DNA of 43,642 bases, from positions 1 through 43,642 of IMG/VR virus record IMGVR_UViG_3300013137_000004; one strand, given 5' to 3'. This stretch comes from a virus. This document shows, piece after piece, positions 1 to 7,631 of the stretch. The translations under genes were made by a program, and so were the position numbers. The notes under the pieces are model-generated. The model made no database searches, had not been told where the DNA came from, and worked only from the letters and a program-made list of their open reading frames with translations. Position 1 is the first letter of the stretch. Each line of letters begins with the position of its first letter.

Positions 1-123
1 ACTTTTTTCATGTCGTTAATATCAATCACACCGTTACCTTTGGCCGCGAAATACTCAAATGGAGCGGTAGGCACTCCTCTATCATCGTAGAAATCAAAGC
101 CGGTAATATCACCGTCTGCATTC
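1..123. repeat. Terminal direct repeat, copy A (assembly overlap of a circular genome)
   Basis: These 123 bases are identical to the last 123 bases of the window. The gene lying across the junction stays in frame when the copies are merged, so this is best read as the overlap left when a circular or circularly permuted genome was assembled. It is too short to be a convincing physical terminal repeat, although a short real repeat cannot be excluded from sequence alone. Confidence 0.9.
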
Positions 124-1043
124 TTTTGAGGTTCATACTTATAATTCTTGGCGGCAGAAGCGGCCTCTTTGGCACCGGCATCTGACTTAGAATTAGCTTG
201 AGAAACATTAAATTGACGGATAGATTCGTTGAATTTCCTAACCTCGAGATCATATTGTTTTTGATCCTGTTCAACCTGATATTTGAATTTTTTAACCTCT
301 TCATCATCACCAAACATCTGTTGAGCGAGAGACAGAATATCCTTCTTCTCATCAATTTTAAGCTTGGCAATATCAACCATAGCTTTGGAGTACTCGGTAT
401 CGCCGGTAATCCGATATTGATCGGCCTTGTCGTAGAGATCCTGAATAGAACTGTTCATCTCGGAAGTCAAAGTCTCTTGCTTTAGATTATATTTATCGGC
501 GATCGAAGCAACATCATTTATCAATTTATCTTGCTGTGCGGTAATCGGAGCGGCAAAAGCGCCTTGACCGGCCTCAACACCGGAAGCCGCTACATTCGCG
601 CGCGCGCCTCCGATATTTTGCTCACCGATCCGAGAAGCTACATTAGTTTCCCGAATTTGGCTAGCTCCGAATTCCTTTGAAAGATTCGCATAAGTTTGAC
701 GGACAAGTGGCTCTCTAGCTAATTGCTGATCGGCCAACTTGCCATAAGTATCTTTGGTTTTATCGGCGGCTGCTTGAGTAGCAGTTTCGGCGGCATCATA
801 GCCGGGAGAAACTTGTTTGGTAGCCGCGTCAATGTACGGCTCGAGAACATTGCCGGTAGGAGCGACAGGAGTGGGGGCCGGAGCATTATTTTCAGGAGCA
901 GGCGCACCCCAAGCTAATTTAGTGCCGATTTGTAGAGTTCTCGGATCGCCGCCATAACCCAAAGCTTGCCAGTTTGATCCCAAACCGACCTTTTGAGCAA
1001 TCCCTGACAGCGTGTCGCCTTTTTGTACAATATATTCAGGCAT
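1..1043 (-). CDS. LysM-domain virion protein, N-terminal part (gene crosses the circle junction)
   Basis: Starts at the ATG at 1043-1041 after a GAGGG-type ribosome site. The first 45 residues form a LysM peptidoglycan-binding domain (YIVQKGDTLSG near the N-terminus, then a WQAL-type segment and an IGTKL end). An Ala/Pro-rich linker follows (about residues 52-65), then a long Ala/Gln/Lys-rich, probably helical, region. The frame runs off the left edge and continues at 43519-43390, giving 390 residues in all. LysM domains bind cell-wall glycan. In a late operon beside fibre-like and internal-virion genes, this suggests a virion protein that touches the wall during entry. It has no catalytic domain that I can recognise. 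The LysM call is strong; the virion role is inferred from position. Confidence 0.85.
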   Translation of the reverse strand, partial: MPEYIVQKGDTLSGIAQKVGLGSNWQALGYGGDPRTLQIGTKLAWGAPAPENNAPAPTPVAPTGNVLEPYIDAATKQVSPGYDAAETATQAAADKTKDTYGKLADQQLAREPLVRQTYANLSKEFGASQIRETNVASRIGEQNIGGARANVAASGVEAGQGAFAAPITAQQDKLINDVASIADKYNLKQETLTSEMNSSIQDLYDKADQYRITGDTEYSKAMVDIAKLKIDEKKDILSLAQQMFGDDEEVKKFKYQVEQDQKQYDLEVRKFNESIRQFNVSQANSKSDAGAKEAASAAKNYKYEPQKNADGDITGFDFYDDRGVPTAPFEYFAAKGNGVIDINDMKK

Positions 1044-1107
1044 AAATCCCTCACTTCTATTTGATTAAATTATATCATTATTTGTTTTTTATGCTAATAA
1101 GCTTCGC

Positions 1108-1365
1108 TTATTCTCCACAACACTTGGTAATTTCTTTTCCGGCCGACTTCAAAGATGCTCGCGCCTTGTCGGCTCTATCTCGGAAAAATGAAGCCATATT
1201 GTGCAACGGCTTACCTTGCATCTTCATTTTTTTGACTTTTTCTTCGACCAATTTTATCTTTGCTCTTCGCTCATCTTGATTGCGCAAAATCTTTAATTCA
1301 TCGAGAGAATCGACTATCTCTTGTTCATCTTTTGAAAATCTAGCGCCCTGTGCCAACTCCGGCAT
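1108..1365 (-). CDS. Small charged helical protein, unknown
   Basis: This 85-residue protein is dominated by Lys, Glu and Arg and is probably all helical, with a C-terminal ITKCCGE. Its start overlaps the end of the upstream cysteine-ladder gene by 26 bp, so translation is likely coupled. I recognise no family. Its position between fibre-like genes and the LysM gene suggests a small virion or assembly factor. It does not resemble a DGR accessory (Avd) protein closely enough to call it one. Confidence 0.6.
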   Translation of the reverse strand: MPELAQGARFSKDEQEIVDSLDELKILRNQDERRAKIKLVEEKVKKMKMQGKPLHNMASFFRDRADKARASLKSAGKEITKCCGE

Positions 1366-2134
1366 TTTGCTCTCCTTCCATTTTTAATTCTGAAAAACCA
1401 ATATCATATTTGAAATGAAACGCTCGGCCGACCATATTGAGGAAAGTTCCGGCCGGATAACCACAAGAAGGGGCAGGGTGGCCGGTAATCTGAAAATAAA
1501 TCTTGAGATCTTGGTCATCGGTGATTGCCTTAACGCCATACTGGACAATCGCTCTTCGCTCCATGCTCATCGGGTAATCTCCGCAAAGATAGTGGCAAGT
1601 GCCATCATTATCAACACAAGTTTGATAAGCGGCGTTCCAGTTAGCATCACACGCATCAAGTCTCGGCCATAAGGCGGCATCACAACCGGCTACCCATTCG
1701 TCCCAACGGTCAGGATAAACATAAGGATAAGCGTCAAGGCAACTAGAATAGAGAGCAAAAGCGTTATCGACACAAGCGTTGTAAGCGTTATCGGCGTTGG
1801 CGGTGCAAGTATTCCAAGCGGCCACACAAGCATCGACACAACCCGGACACATCTGATCTTGAGTGTAGTAGAAGAGGTAGGGCAGAATTGACCACGCGAC
1901 ATTATCTATCGAGAATTTTACGGTTGCTTGGGGAATATAGCCAAGCCCATGATGGATAGTTGCAAGAAGGATCTCGCAAACATCAGACGGTGAAGTGGAA
2001 AAAGTGTAATCAACTGTCCCCGACAATTTATTCATAAAAGTTTTGAAATCCGTGTCGATCACACTATCAAAAACATCGGTACTGGAAGTATCTTCGGCGT
2101 CCTTACTAATTTTTAATTTATATTTATCTGTCAT
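1340..2134 (-). CDS. Fibre-like virion protein with an inserted cysteine-ladder helical hairpin
   Basis: 264 residues from the ATG at 2134, one base after the upstream stop. The longer frame to 2197 overlaps the previous gene and adds an unrelated leader, so I chose the inner start. The N-terminal part (to about residue 90) has a GLGYIP motif like the HNLGFFP of the neighbouring gene, pointing to a related tail-fibre fold. Between two beta-like segments sits an insert with cysteines at 99, 110, 121, 132 and again at 151, 162, 173, 184, every 11 residues. Extra cysteines are at 53, 96, 103, 180 and 224. The spacing fits two antiparallel helices stapled by a row of disulfides. Function is unknown; an exposed spike or receptor-contact element is an inference. 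Confidence 0.75.
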   Translation of the reverse strand: MTDKYKLKISKDAEDTSSTDVFDSVIDTDFKTFMNKLSGTVDYTFSTSPSDVCEILLATIHHGLGYIPQATVKFSIDNVAWSILPYLFYYTQDQMCPGCVDACVAAWNTCTANADNAYNACVDNAFALYSSCLDAYPYVYPDRWDEWVAGCDAALWPRLDACDANWNAAYQTCVDNDGTCHYLCGDYPMSMERRAIVQYGVKAITDDQDLKIYFQITGHPAPSCGYPAGTFLNMVGRAFHFKYDIGFSELKMEGEQNAGVGTGR

Positions 2135-2135
2135 A

Positions 2136-2960
2136 TTAAACTTCGTTGATAGCGTCCTTAAGCATGATATAAGCCGCAATTCCGGCGGCAGAGCCATTAA
2201 ATACTAAATTCGTGCCATTCACTCGATATTCCAAATAATTTACGCTCGGTTCCGCGCCATCGTGCGAGTAATGCTGACTGCTTGGATCTACAAAGTGGTA
2301 TTCATCAGTTCCCCAAGCCCAGTTTTTAGTATAAAGGTAAGTTTCCGGCGCATAGGGCAAATGGTGAGCCACCGTGTAGGTATTCGGCGTGATTCCATCA
2401 TCATCTGAAGTAAGGACATTCCCTTGCTTATGAATGGCAAGCGATTGGCCGTTGGAAGACAAAGAAGTGAAATTCGGCAAAACCGTTTTTACATCTTTTC
2501 CTTGCTCCGAAACCATAATTCCGTACTGCTTCTCGAGAGAGTATTTCGGCACATACGGATCACCGGTAACATCTTCAAAGGTCTTTTCAAGATCCACATC
2601 GAAGATAAAGTAATGGTAGCGCGTAGGAAAAGTTCCGACATGATCGGCCAGATCCGAAAACAGGGTAGCCGTAAGTTTTGTCTTGCTAATATGCGAATAA
2701 TAAGCGTGTTCGAAAACTCCGGGCCTGACTTCGACATAAAGGAAGAACATCGGGAAGAAACCAAGATTATGGGTAATTTCGATCTCAAATTTACCGCCAA
2801 TCTCGAAAGCATCAATGAAATCAACGACTATATCGAAAGATCCCCACCCCTCTCTTAAAATTTTTAAGGTTCTGTGTTTGGTGGAGAAGAGTAATTTATT
2901 GTCGGGACAACTCTTTGCATCATATCCCGGTTGCGAAGCAATAATGCCAAATTCGCCCAT
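2136..2960 (-). CDS. Tail-fibre-like protein with an internal duplication
   Basis: 274 residues. Two segments resemble each other: residues 4-30 (GIIASQPGYDAKS, then LLFST) and about residues 147-175 (GIMVSEQGKDVKT, then TSLSS). Both have the GI-S-x-G-x-D-pattern seen in repeated modules of phage fibre or host-contact proteins. A THNLGFFP motif follows the first module and HHLPYAPETYLY occupies the same place in the second. The gene sits one base upstream of the cysteine-ladder gene, which shares the LGYIP-type motif, so this looks like a duplicated domain family within one tail-tip complex. Family membership is by eye only. Confidence 0.7.
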   Translation of the reverse strand: MGEFGIIASQPGYDAKSCPDNKLLFSTKHRTLKILREGWGSFDIVVDFIDAFEIGGKFEIEITHNLGFFPMFFLYVEVRPGVFEHAYYSHISKTKLTATLFSDLADHVGTFPTRYHYFIFDVDLEKTFEDVTGDPYVPKYSLEKQYGIMVSEQGKDVKTVLPNFTSLSSNGQSLAIHKQGNVLTSDDDGITPNTYTVAHHLPYAPETYLYTKNWAWGTDEYHFVDPSSQHYSHDGAEPSVNYLEYRVNGTNLVFNGSAAGIAAYIMLKDAINEV

Positions 2961-2973
2961 CTTTTTTTTACTC

Positions 2974-3234
2974 CTATCCTAAATAGCCAATGATAATCCT
3001 ATCATTCACCCCATCGTTAATAATAATTCTCTTGTTCGGGCTATCTATGCGGATAAAACCACCGCCGTTTGATTGCCCGATTCCCAACATGGAATTAAAA
3101 TTGCCATAGAGCGCAGTTGCGCCGAGGCCATTCTGCTCGATGCTCGCGTCCAATGCTAAACTACCTTCCGGCAAAGAAGGTAGATCTAGTTTGGAGCCGC
3201 TTCGAGGTAAAAAATTAGTCCAATCTTGGAGCAT
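2974..3234 (-). CDS. Small glycine-rich virion protein, unknown
   Basis: 86 residues. The C-terminal part is rich in Gly, Asn and Ile (IIINDGVNDRIIIGYLG), a pattern common at the ends of phage baseplate or fibre proteins. The start codon shares a base with the stop of the nozzle-like gene upstream. No family is recognised; a structural role is inferred from position. Confidence 0.6.
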   Translation of the reverse strand: MLQDWTNFLPRSGSKLDLPSLPEGSLALDASIEQNGLGATALYGNFNSMLGIGQSNGGGFIRIDSPNKRIIINDGVNDRIIIGYLG

Positions 3235-4916
3235 TATTGCCTCCGTTGATCTTTACTATCAATCGGCCGATCGTCCATATCCTTGAAGCCAATCGAGTAA
3301 CCGTGGAATTCAGGCCGGTTTGTCGAAGTAGATCCCATAATCTGAACTGACATCGCCTGAAAATCTCTTATCTGTTCGTTAAAGTTTTCTTTGGTCAAAA
3401 AGCCGGGGGCATTCGTTTGCTCTTTTCCGGCGTAATCATCTTGATAGTCGAGAGCGACTTGAACGATTGCGCCATCACCGTCATCGAGAGCCAAAGCGTA
3501 GCGATCAGGGCTTTTCTCTTTATATGGATCACCGAAATTATTGTAGTGAGTTCTCAAATGGAAAGCGATTGCTACTCCGTTGTCGCTTGAATACTCTTCG
3601 CCCCAACGATAAACATTTCCGGCGCTATCGCCCGAAACCAATATCTCTTCATTGGTAGAAGGATCGATATAACTACCGAAAGTGGTCATCGCATTAGCCA
3701 AGCTCCAAATATCCCATTGATCGAATTTCTCGTGATGAACCAAGCAACCATTTACAATATCCTTCGCGCGGTTGCCTCGACCTAATCGGATTGTACCGAT
3801 GAAAAAGATCGTATAATTGCCGAGAGAAAAAGAACAAGGATTTGCGATACCGTGCGCCTTGATAGTGTCTTCAATAATTGTAGAAACACCCATATCGGCC
3901 GGCACCATTTGAGTACCGGTATTGCGGAAAATTCCGTTTGTAGCCAAGACATAATCAACATCGTCTTTGGTCGTACAAACCGAGAGGATATTGCCGCGAT
4001 AAGGCATTCGGAAAAATGATTGACCGTTAAATTTATATGCGCCGAATTGTTTATAAACATTCACACGATCGACTGAACTTGTCATAAAATTAATCTGACC
4101 GTCTTTTCCGGCTGTCATTGGAGTAGTACCGCCGCCGGCCGGATCGTTGGAATTGAGATAAAAAGGATCGGCCGAATAAGAAGTTTTGGCTGTTTTTCCG
4201 GTAATAGTTGATCCGGTGTAAACCGCAGTCAATTCTAACGCGGTATCGCTAGTAATCGAGGAAATACGATAAACAATGCCTTCAACCAAGAGAGACATCG
4301 CGGTAGTCAATTCTGTGGTGAATAGAGTGCCGCTACCGGTAACAGTCGCGTCATTATTGGTCAAAGTAACCGTACCGGTGATGCTGTAACCATTAAGATC
4401 AAAACTGATCGCCGATTCTGCGAGCAGTAGCTTATTCACATCGGTAAAAATGCGAGAATTCCAAGCCGTCATCGCTGAAGGACTAGGGGTAGAGAGGCCG
4501 TACTGTCTTTTGAAGGTCGTGCCGTCCCAAGTAAAGTAACCATCGGTTGCATTACCAAGGTGAAACTCCATCGCAGTACCCAACAAAACAGCCGAAGGAA
4601 TCTTGACATCGACCGTAAATGTTTTAATCGGAGATCCCCAAGTATTACCGGTGAAATCGTATTTATAAACATTTTTATTGGAAACACGGAGAATTCCCTT
4701 CTTGCCGGTTCCGAGATCGTAATAAATCAAATTTCTGATCGGTTGACTATCAATCGTATCGAGAAGTTTGGCATAGCCGAAACGGACTTTCTTTGAGCCA
4801 AATAATCGAGAATAAAAATTAGTGCTTTCAAGCAAATCGGAAGCTTGCGCCATAAAAGGATTAACATCGCGATTAATCCCTCCATGATTATAAAAGTTTT
4901 GTCCGGCTGATTGCAT
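3234..4916 (-). CDS. Large beta-rich tail protein, nozzle or stabilisation-like
   Basis: 560 residues, almost entirely beta-type sequence with repeated short strands and W/Y/G turns (YFTWDGTTF, NVYRWGEEY, FDQWDIWS), a pattern typical of propeller-like phage tail nozzle or stabilisation proteins. About residues 185-245 form a Thr/Ser-rich strand-dense segment that looks like an inserted beta domain. It follows the connector-like gene with a one-base stop/start overlap, the usual order adaptor then nozzle in podoviruses. The C-terminus is charged (DDRPIDSKDQRRQ). Assignment rests on size, order and composition; a structure prediction would test it. Confidence 0.6.
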   Translation of the reverse strand: MQSAGQNFYNHGGINRDVNPFMAQASDLLESTNFYSRLFGSKKVRFGYAKLLDTIDSQPIRNLIYYDLGTGKKGILRVSNKNVYKYDFTGNTWGSPIKTFTVDVKIPSAVLLGTAMEFHLGNATDGYFTWDGTTFKRQYGLSTPSPSAMTAWNSRIFTDVNKLLLAESAISFDLNGYSITGTVTLTNNDATVTGSGTLFTTELTTAMSLLVEGIVYRISSITSDTALELTAVYTGSTITGKTAKTSYSADPFYLNSNDPAGGGTTPMTAGKDGQINFMTSSVDRVNVYKQFGAYKFNGQSFFRMPYRGNILSVCTTKDDVDYVLATNGIFRNTGTQMVPADMGVSTIIEDTIKAHGIANPCSFSLGNYTIFFIGTIRLGRGNRAKDIVNGCLVHHEKFDQWDIWSLANAMTTFGSYIDPSTNEEILVSGDSAGNVYRWGEEYSSDNGVAIAFHLRTHYNNFGDPYKEKSPDRYALALDDGDGAIVQVALDYQDDYAGKEQTNAPGFLTKENFNEQIRDFQAMSVQIMGSTSTNRPEFHGYSIGFKDMDDRPIDSKDQRRQ

Positions 4917-6052
4917 TAATACCCCTCAAATCCGCGACTAGCGCTCGAGGCAATCGGCATATTCCCCTGTTTAATTCGCTTACGCAATTTATAGAGTAAT
5001 CCGCCGTCTTCTTTTGCTCGTCTGATTCGAGCGTCAATAGCATAATTTAATTCAGGTTTTCGATCTTTCTCATTAGCCCGAGACATGCCGTAATCGTGGA
5101 AATATCCAAGCATAGGAATTAAAGGATTCAAAAGTGTGTCGGTTGGATTGACCAAAGCAATAGGGTTGGTCGTGTACCAAATTCTCATAATATAACCGGC
5201 CGGAATGATATTCGAAGTAAAGTAGATTTTGTTTCCGGCCATGCGGTAATCGTATTCAGTAATATCGCCCGATTCGTCTCGGAAACGAAAATCTTTTGGA
5301 GTGATTGGCTCACCGAAGGTAACGCCGCCATCGCGAGATAATTCAACCATAAATACCCCGAGGATCTCATAAGTATCGAGGTCGTAATTATCGGCTCCTG
5401 TGGAGGTAATATCGTGATAATCAACGAAATAAGGTGATTCACCGCCCATTAAAAGAGTTTGAACTTCAAGATTGAAATAATTGAGCCAACGAGTAATATC
5501 GGCTCGTTTGATAAACTTCTCATTAGTATCGCCGAAATCCCCCAAGATAGCGTCCTGCATGGCCTTGAGCGACCATTCGGGATAACCATCGAAGGCCAAC
5601 TCATCAGAGAAAGAGCTTTCAAGGCCAGTAACGGAATTGTAGAAACAGTATTTATAAGAATAAGGACTGGCTGAAGCGGCATCGCGATAAACATTTTTGA
5701 TCTGATCTATCTGCAAAGAGGCCTCTACTAAGAGGGTGTAAGTACCGCCAACTCCAAGAACGGATCGGTAAATTCTGAATTTATCGTAAGGAATGTGAAC
5801 TACGCTCGTATCGGAAGCGTGAGTGAAACTTCCACTCGCATTGAGCGTCAATCCGGTAGCATTCGGGATAGCATTAATTTTGACTATTTCCGCTTGCTCA
5901 AGTCCGGGACGGCCAAGAATTACAAAGTCATTGGCGTTGAATCCGGCAGAGTTAGCCACTACCAAATTAACACCGGAAGAATAATCGGACTTTAAGAAAG
6001 TCTCGATATTATTCGATAGATCGGGGTGGGACATTGTAATTGGCTTTATCAT
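4916..6052 (-). CDS. Putative head-tail connector/adaptor protein
   Basis: 378 residues. The first ~165 look beta-rich and fibronectin-like (RIYRSVLGVGGTYTLL, then a YSYKYCFYN strand). The middle contains an adaptor-like helix pair (FIKRADITRWLNYFNLEV, about 182-199). The C-terminus is Arg/Lys-rich (ARIRRAKEDGG...LRKRIKQG), suited to contact with DNA or portal. It lies upstream of the nozzle-like gene, as expected for a connector. The proposed role is inference from order and composition. It has also been separated from the capsid genes by the DGR cassette and fibre-like genes. Confidence 0.5.
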   Translation of the reverse strand: MIKPITMSHPDLSNNIETFLKSDYSSGVNLVVANSAGFNANDFVILGRPGLEQAEIVKINAIPNATGLTLNASGSFTHASDTSVVHIPYDKFRIYRSVLGVGGTYTLLVEASLQIDQIKNVYRDAASASPYSYKYCFYNSVTGLESSFSDELAFDGYPEWSLKAMQDAILGDFGDTNEKFIKRADITRWLNYFNLEVQTLLMGGESPYFVDYHDITSTGADNYDLDTYEILGVFMVELSRDGGVTFGEPITPKDFRFRDESGDITEYDYRMAGNKIYFTSNIIPAGYIMRIWYTTNPIALVNPTDTLLNPLIPMLGYFHDYGMSRANEKDRKPELNYAIDARIRRAKEDGGLLYKLRKRIKQGNMPIASSASRGFEGY

Positions 6053-6076
6053 GTTAGTCCTTCATTATTAAATTTA

Positions 6077-6301
6077 TTATATCACTTCAAAATCTGTAGA
6101 ACTATCAACCTGCATCGTCCTTATTTCAATTCCGACAAAAATATCATCACCCCTGTCAATCGGCTCTGACTGCACCACAAATTCGGTTGATTGGTCGAAT
6201 ACTGGTATTTCAGCATAAACAACCGGCTTATAATTATAAAGCTGGTATTCGCTTGTTTCTAAAATTCCGTTAAATATGAGTCCGTAAAGTTCCTTTTGCA
6301 T
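6077..6301 (-). CDS. Small conserved-type phage tail protein, unknown
   Basis: 74 residues, beginning MQKELYGLIFNGILE. It reads like the short proteins often found beside phage fibre genes, with a PVVYAEIPVFDQSTEFVVQSEPI core and a D/E-rich end. Its start lies inside the 3' end of the reverse transcriptase gene (32 bp overlap), so the two are probably translated together. It is not helical and shows no resemblance to the DGR accessory protein Avd. Confidence 0.6.
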   Translation of the reverse strand: MQKELYGLIFNGILETSEYQLYNYKPVVYAEIPVFDQSTEFVVQSEPIDRGDDIFVGIEIRTMQVDSSTDFEVI

Positions 6302-7325
6302 AATTACTCACAATCTTTTTTGCTAAATTAATATTTAATATTTCTTTAATATATTTATTGTAAAATTTGTAACTATTACTCCGTTTTATCCAACCCCAAT
6401 ATGATATTACCGCACAAGCGTCTTTGCGACTGGCTTCGTTTTTTCTATTGATTTTTACCATACGGCGTTTGACTCTCAAACAATTTCTTTTTCGCAGTAT
6501 CGTCTTATTTTTGAAAAACCGTAATCCTAAAAAATCAATCGCTCTGTCTTTAACTGGTGAAATTTGCCAGTTGTCTTTCATTTTTAATTTTATTCTCGCA
6601 AGATATTTTTCAATTTCTTTTCTTGCTTTGTGGAGTTTTCGCTTATTACCTCCCAATATAACCAAGTCGTCAACATAACGGATATAATAATTTATGCCTA
6701 ATTCTTCCTTAATAAAGTGGTCAAGTCCCTGCATAAAAAAGTTCGAAAACCACTGACTTGTATAATTTCCAATCGGCAGCCCTTTGTTACTGTTAATAAT
6801 TTCCTCAATTAAATATATGCAATCTTGGTCTTTTATTTTGTTGCGGAACATTTGCTTTAATATATCGTTATCAACAGAGTTATAAAACTTTGAAATGTCC
6901 ATTTTAAGGCAATATTTCGTTCCTCGGTGGTCTGTGTCCAACCAATGCCTTAAAATCTTCTGTCCGTGGCTTGTGCCTCGATTTGGAACACTTCCACAAT
7001 TATACTCATACATTCCGCTCATAATAATATCGTGAAGTTGAAGCATTAAAGCCCAATGTATTATCTGATCTGGGAAATATCTCGGCTTAAATATCACCCG
7101 CTCTTTTTTGTTCGCCCCGTCAAGTATTGTTTTGATGGTGTAGGGCGAAGCCTTGTAACTCTTATTTACAAGCATTTTTTGCACTTCCTTGGAATAATAA
7201 TCAATGTTGTCTAAAACTTTTTTAACGAACTTCTTATTGCGTTTTCCCGCTGAAGATTTGTGTATTGCCTTGCGGATATTTTCAATGTCGCAAATTTTAT
7301 CGTAAATAAAGCCTACTCGTTTCAT
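6270..7325 (-). CDS. DGR-type reverse transcriptase
   Basis: 351 residues, the usual length for a diversity-generating retroelement RT. Motifs in order: VIFKPRYFPDQIIHWAL near residue 78, catalytic Asp143 in LKMDISKFYNSVD, LPIGNYTSQWFSNFFM at 183-198 (the [IVL]GxxxSQ signature of DGR RTs), catalytic YVDD at 217-220, then RAIDFLGLRF near 261. No maturase or endonuclease domain is present, which argues against a group II intron. It makes mutagenised cDNA from the template repeat lying 123 bp upstream of its start. The order target, template, RT on the minus strand is the common DGR layout. Confidence 0.93.
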   Translation of the reverse strand: MKRVGFIYDKICDIENIRKAIHKSSAGKRNKKFVKKVLDNIDYYSKEVQKMLVNKSYKASPYTIKTILDGANKKERVIFKPRYFPDQIIHWALMLQLHDIIMSGMYEYNCGSVPNRGTSHGQKILRHWLDTDHRGTKYCLKMDISKFYNSVDNDILKQMFRNKIKDQDCIYLIEEIINSNKGLPIGNYTSQWFSNFFMQGLDHFIKEELGINYYIRYVDDLVILGGNKRKLHKARKEIEKYLARIKLKMKDNWQISPVKDRAIDFLGLRFFKNKTILRKRNCLRVKRRMVKINRKNEASRKDACAVISYWGWIKRSNSYKFYNKYIKEILNINLAKKIVSNYAKGTLRTHI

Positions 7326-7448
7326 TAATTACTTTCTTATTAGCCTCAAGGTATTTCGAGAATAAACCTACTAAACCCTGCTCTTAACGGCTTAATTTTC
7401 ACCAAGGGGTGAGGAATATGGAATGCAAGTTTTTAATAATAAATCTAA

Positions 7449-7561
7449 TAAGAGTCTGACCGCCAATGTTCACATTCGTGTTAGACGAGGTGTTATTCAA
7501 GTTCCAGTAGAACAGCCCCGTATTCGTACCGTTGTTCCAGTTACCGCCGAATTGAGCGACC
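7449..7561 (-). repeat. DGR template repeat (TR)
   Basis: These 113 bp match 7646-7758 with a fixed offset of 197. In the coding (minus) sense the TR has 31 adenines. Of these, 21 differ in the variable repeat, while only 2 of the 82 other positions differ, one near each end. This is the hallmark of adenine-directed mutagenesis. Read in the target's frame, TR is rich in Asn codons (AAC/AAT) at the diversified positions, as usual for DGRs. It lies outside any gene, between target and RT. Confidence 0.93.
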
Positions 7562-7605
7562 ACGCACTCCATATCCCTATGTTATTTAATTGTTAATTTT
7601 ATATA

Positions 7606-7623
7606 TGGGAGAGGTATCTCCCA
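7606..7623 (-). promoter_or_regulatory. Hairpin/cruciform downstream of the DGR variable repeat
   Basis: A perfect 7-bp stem (TGGGAGA/TCTCCCA) with a 4-nt loop lies 8 bp beyond the target gene's stop codon, between VR and TR. In the Bordetella phage DGR a similar short-loop hairpin just downstream of the VR is needed for efficient retrohoming. The position and size match, and the homing role here is by analogy. It has no following T-run in the minus direction, so it is not a typical terminator. Confidence 0.65.
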
Positions 7624-7631
7624 AACCCTCT

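Noticed and set aside
6270-7561. Group II intron or retron
   Set aside because: The RT lacks maturase/endonuclease domains and has the DGR motif; the template/variable repeat pair explains the locus fully.
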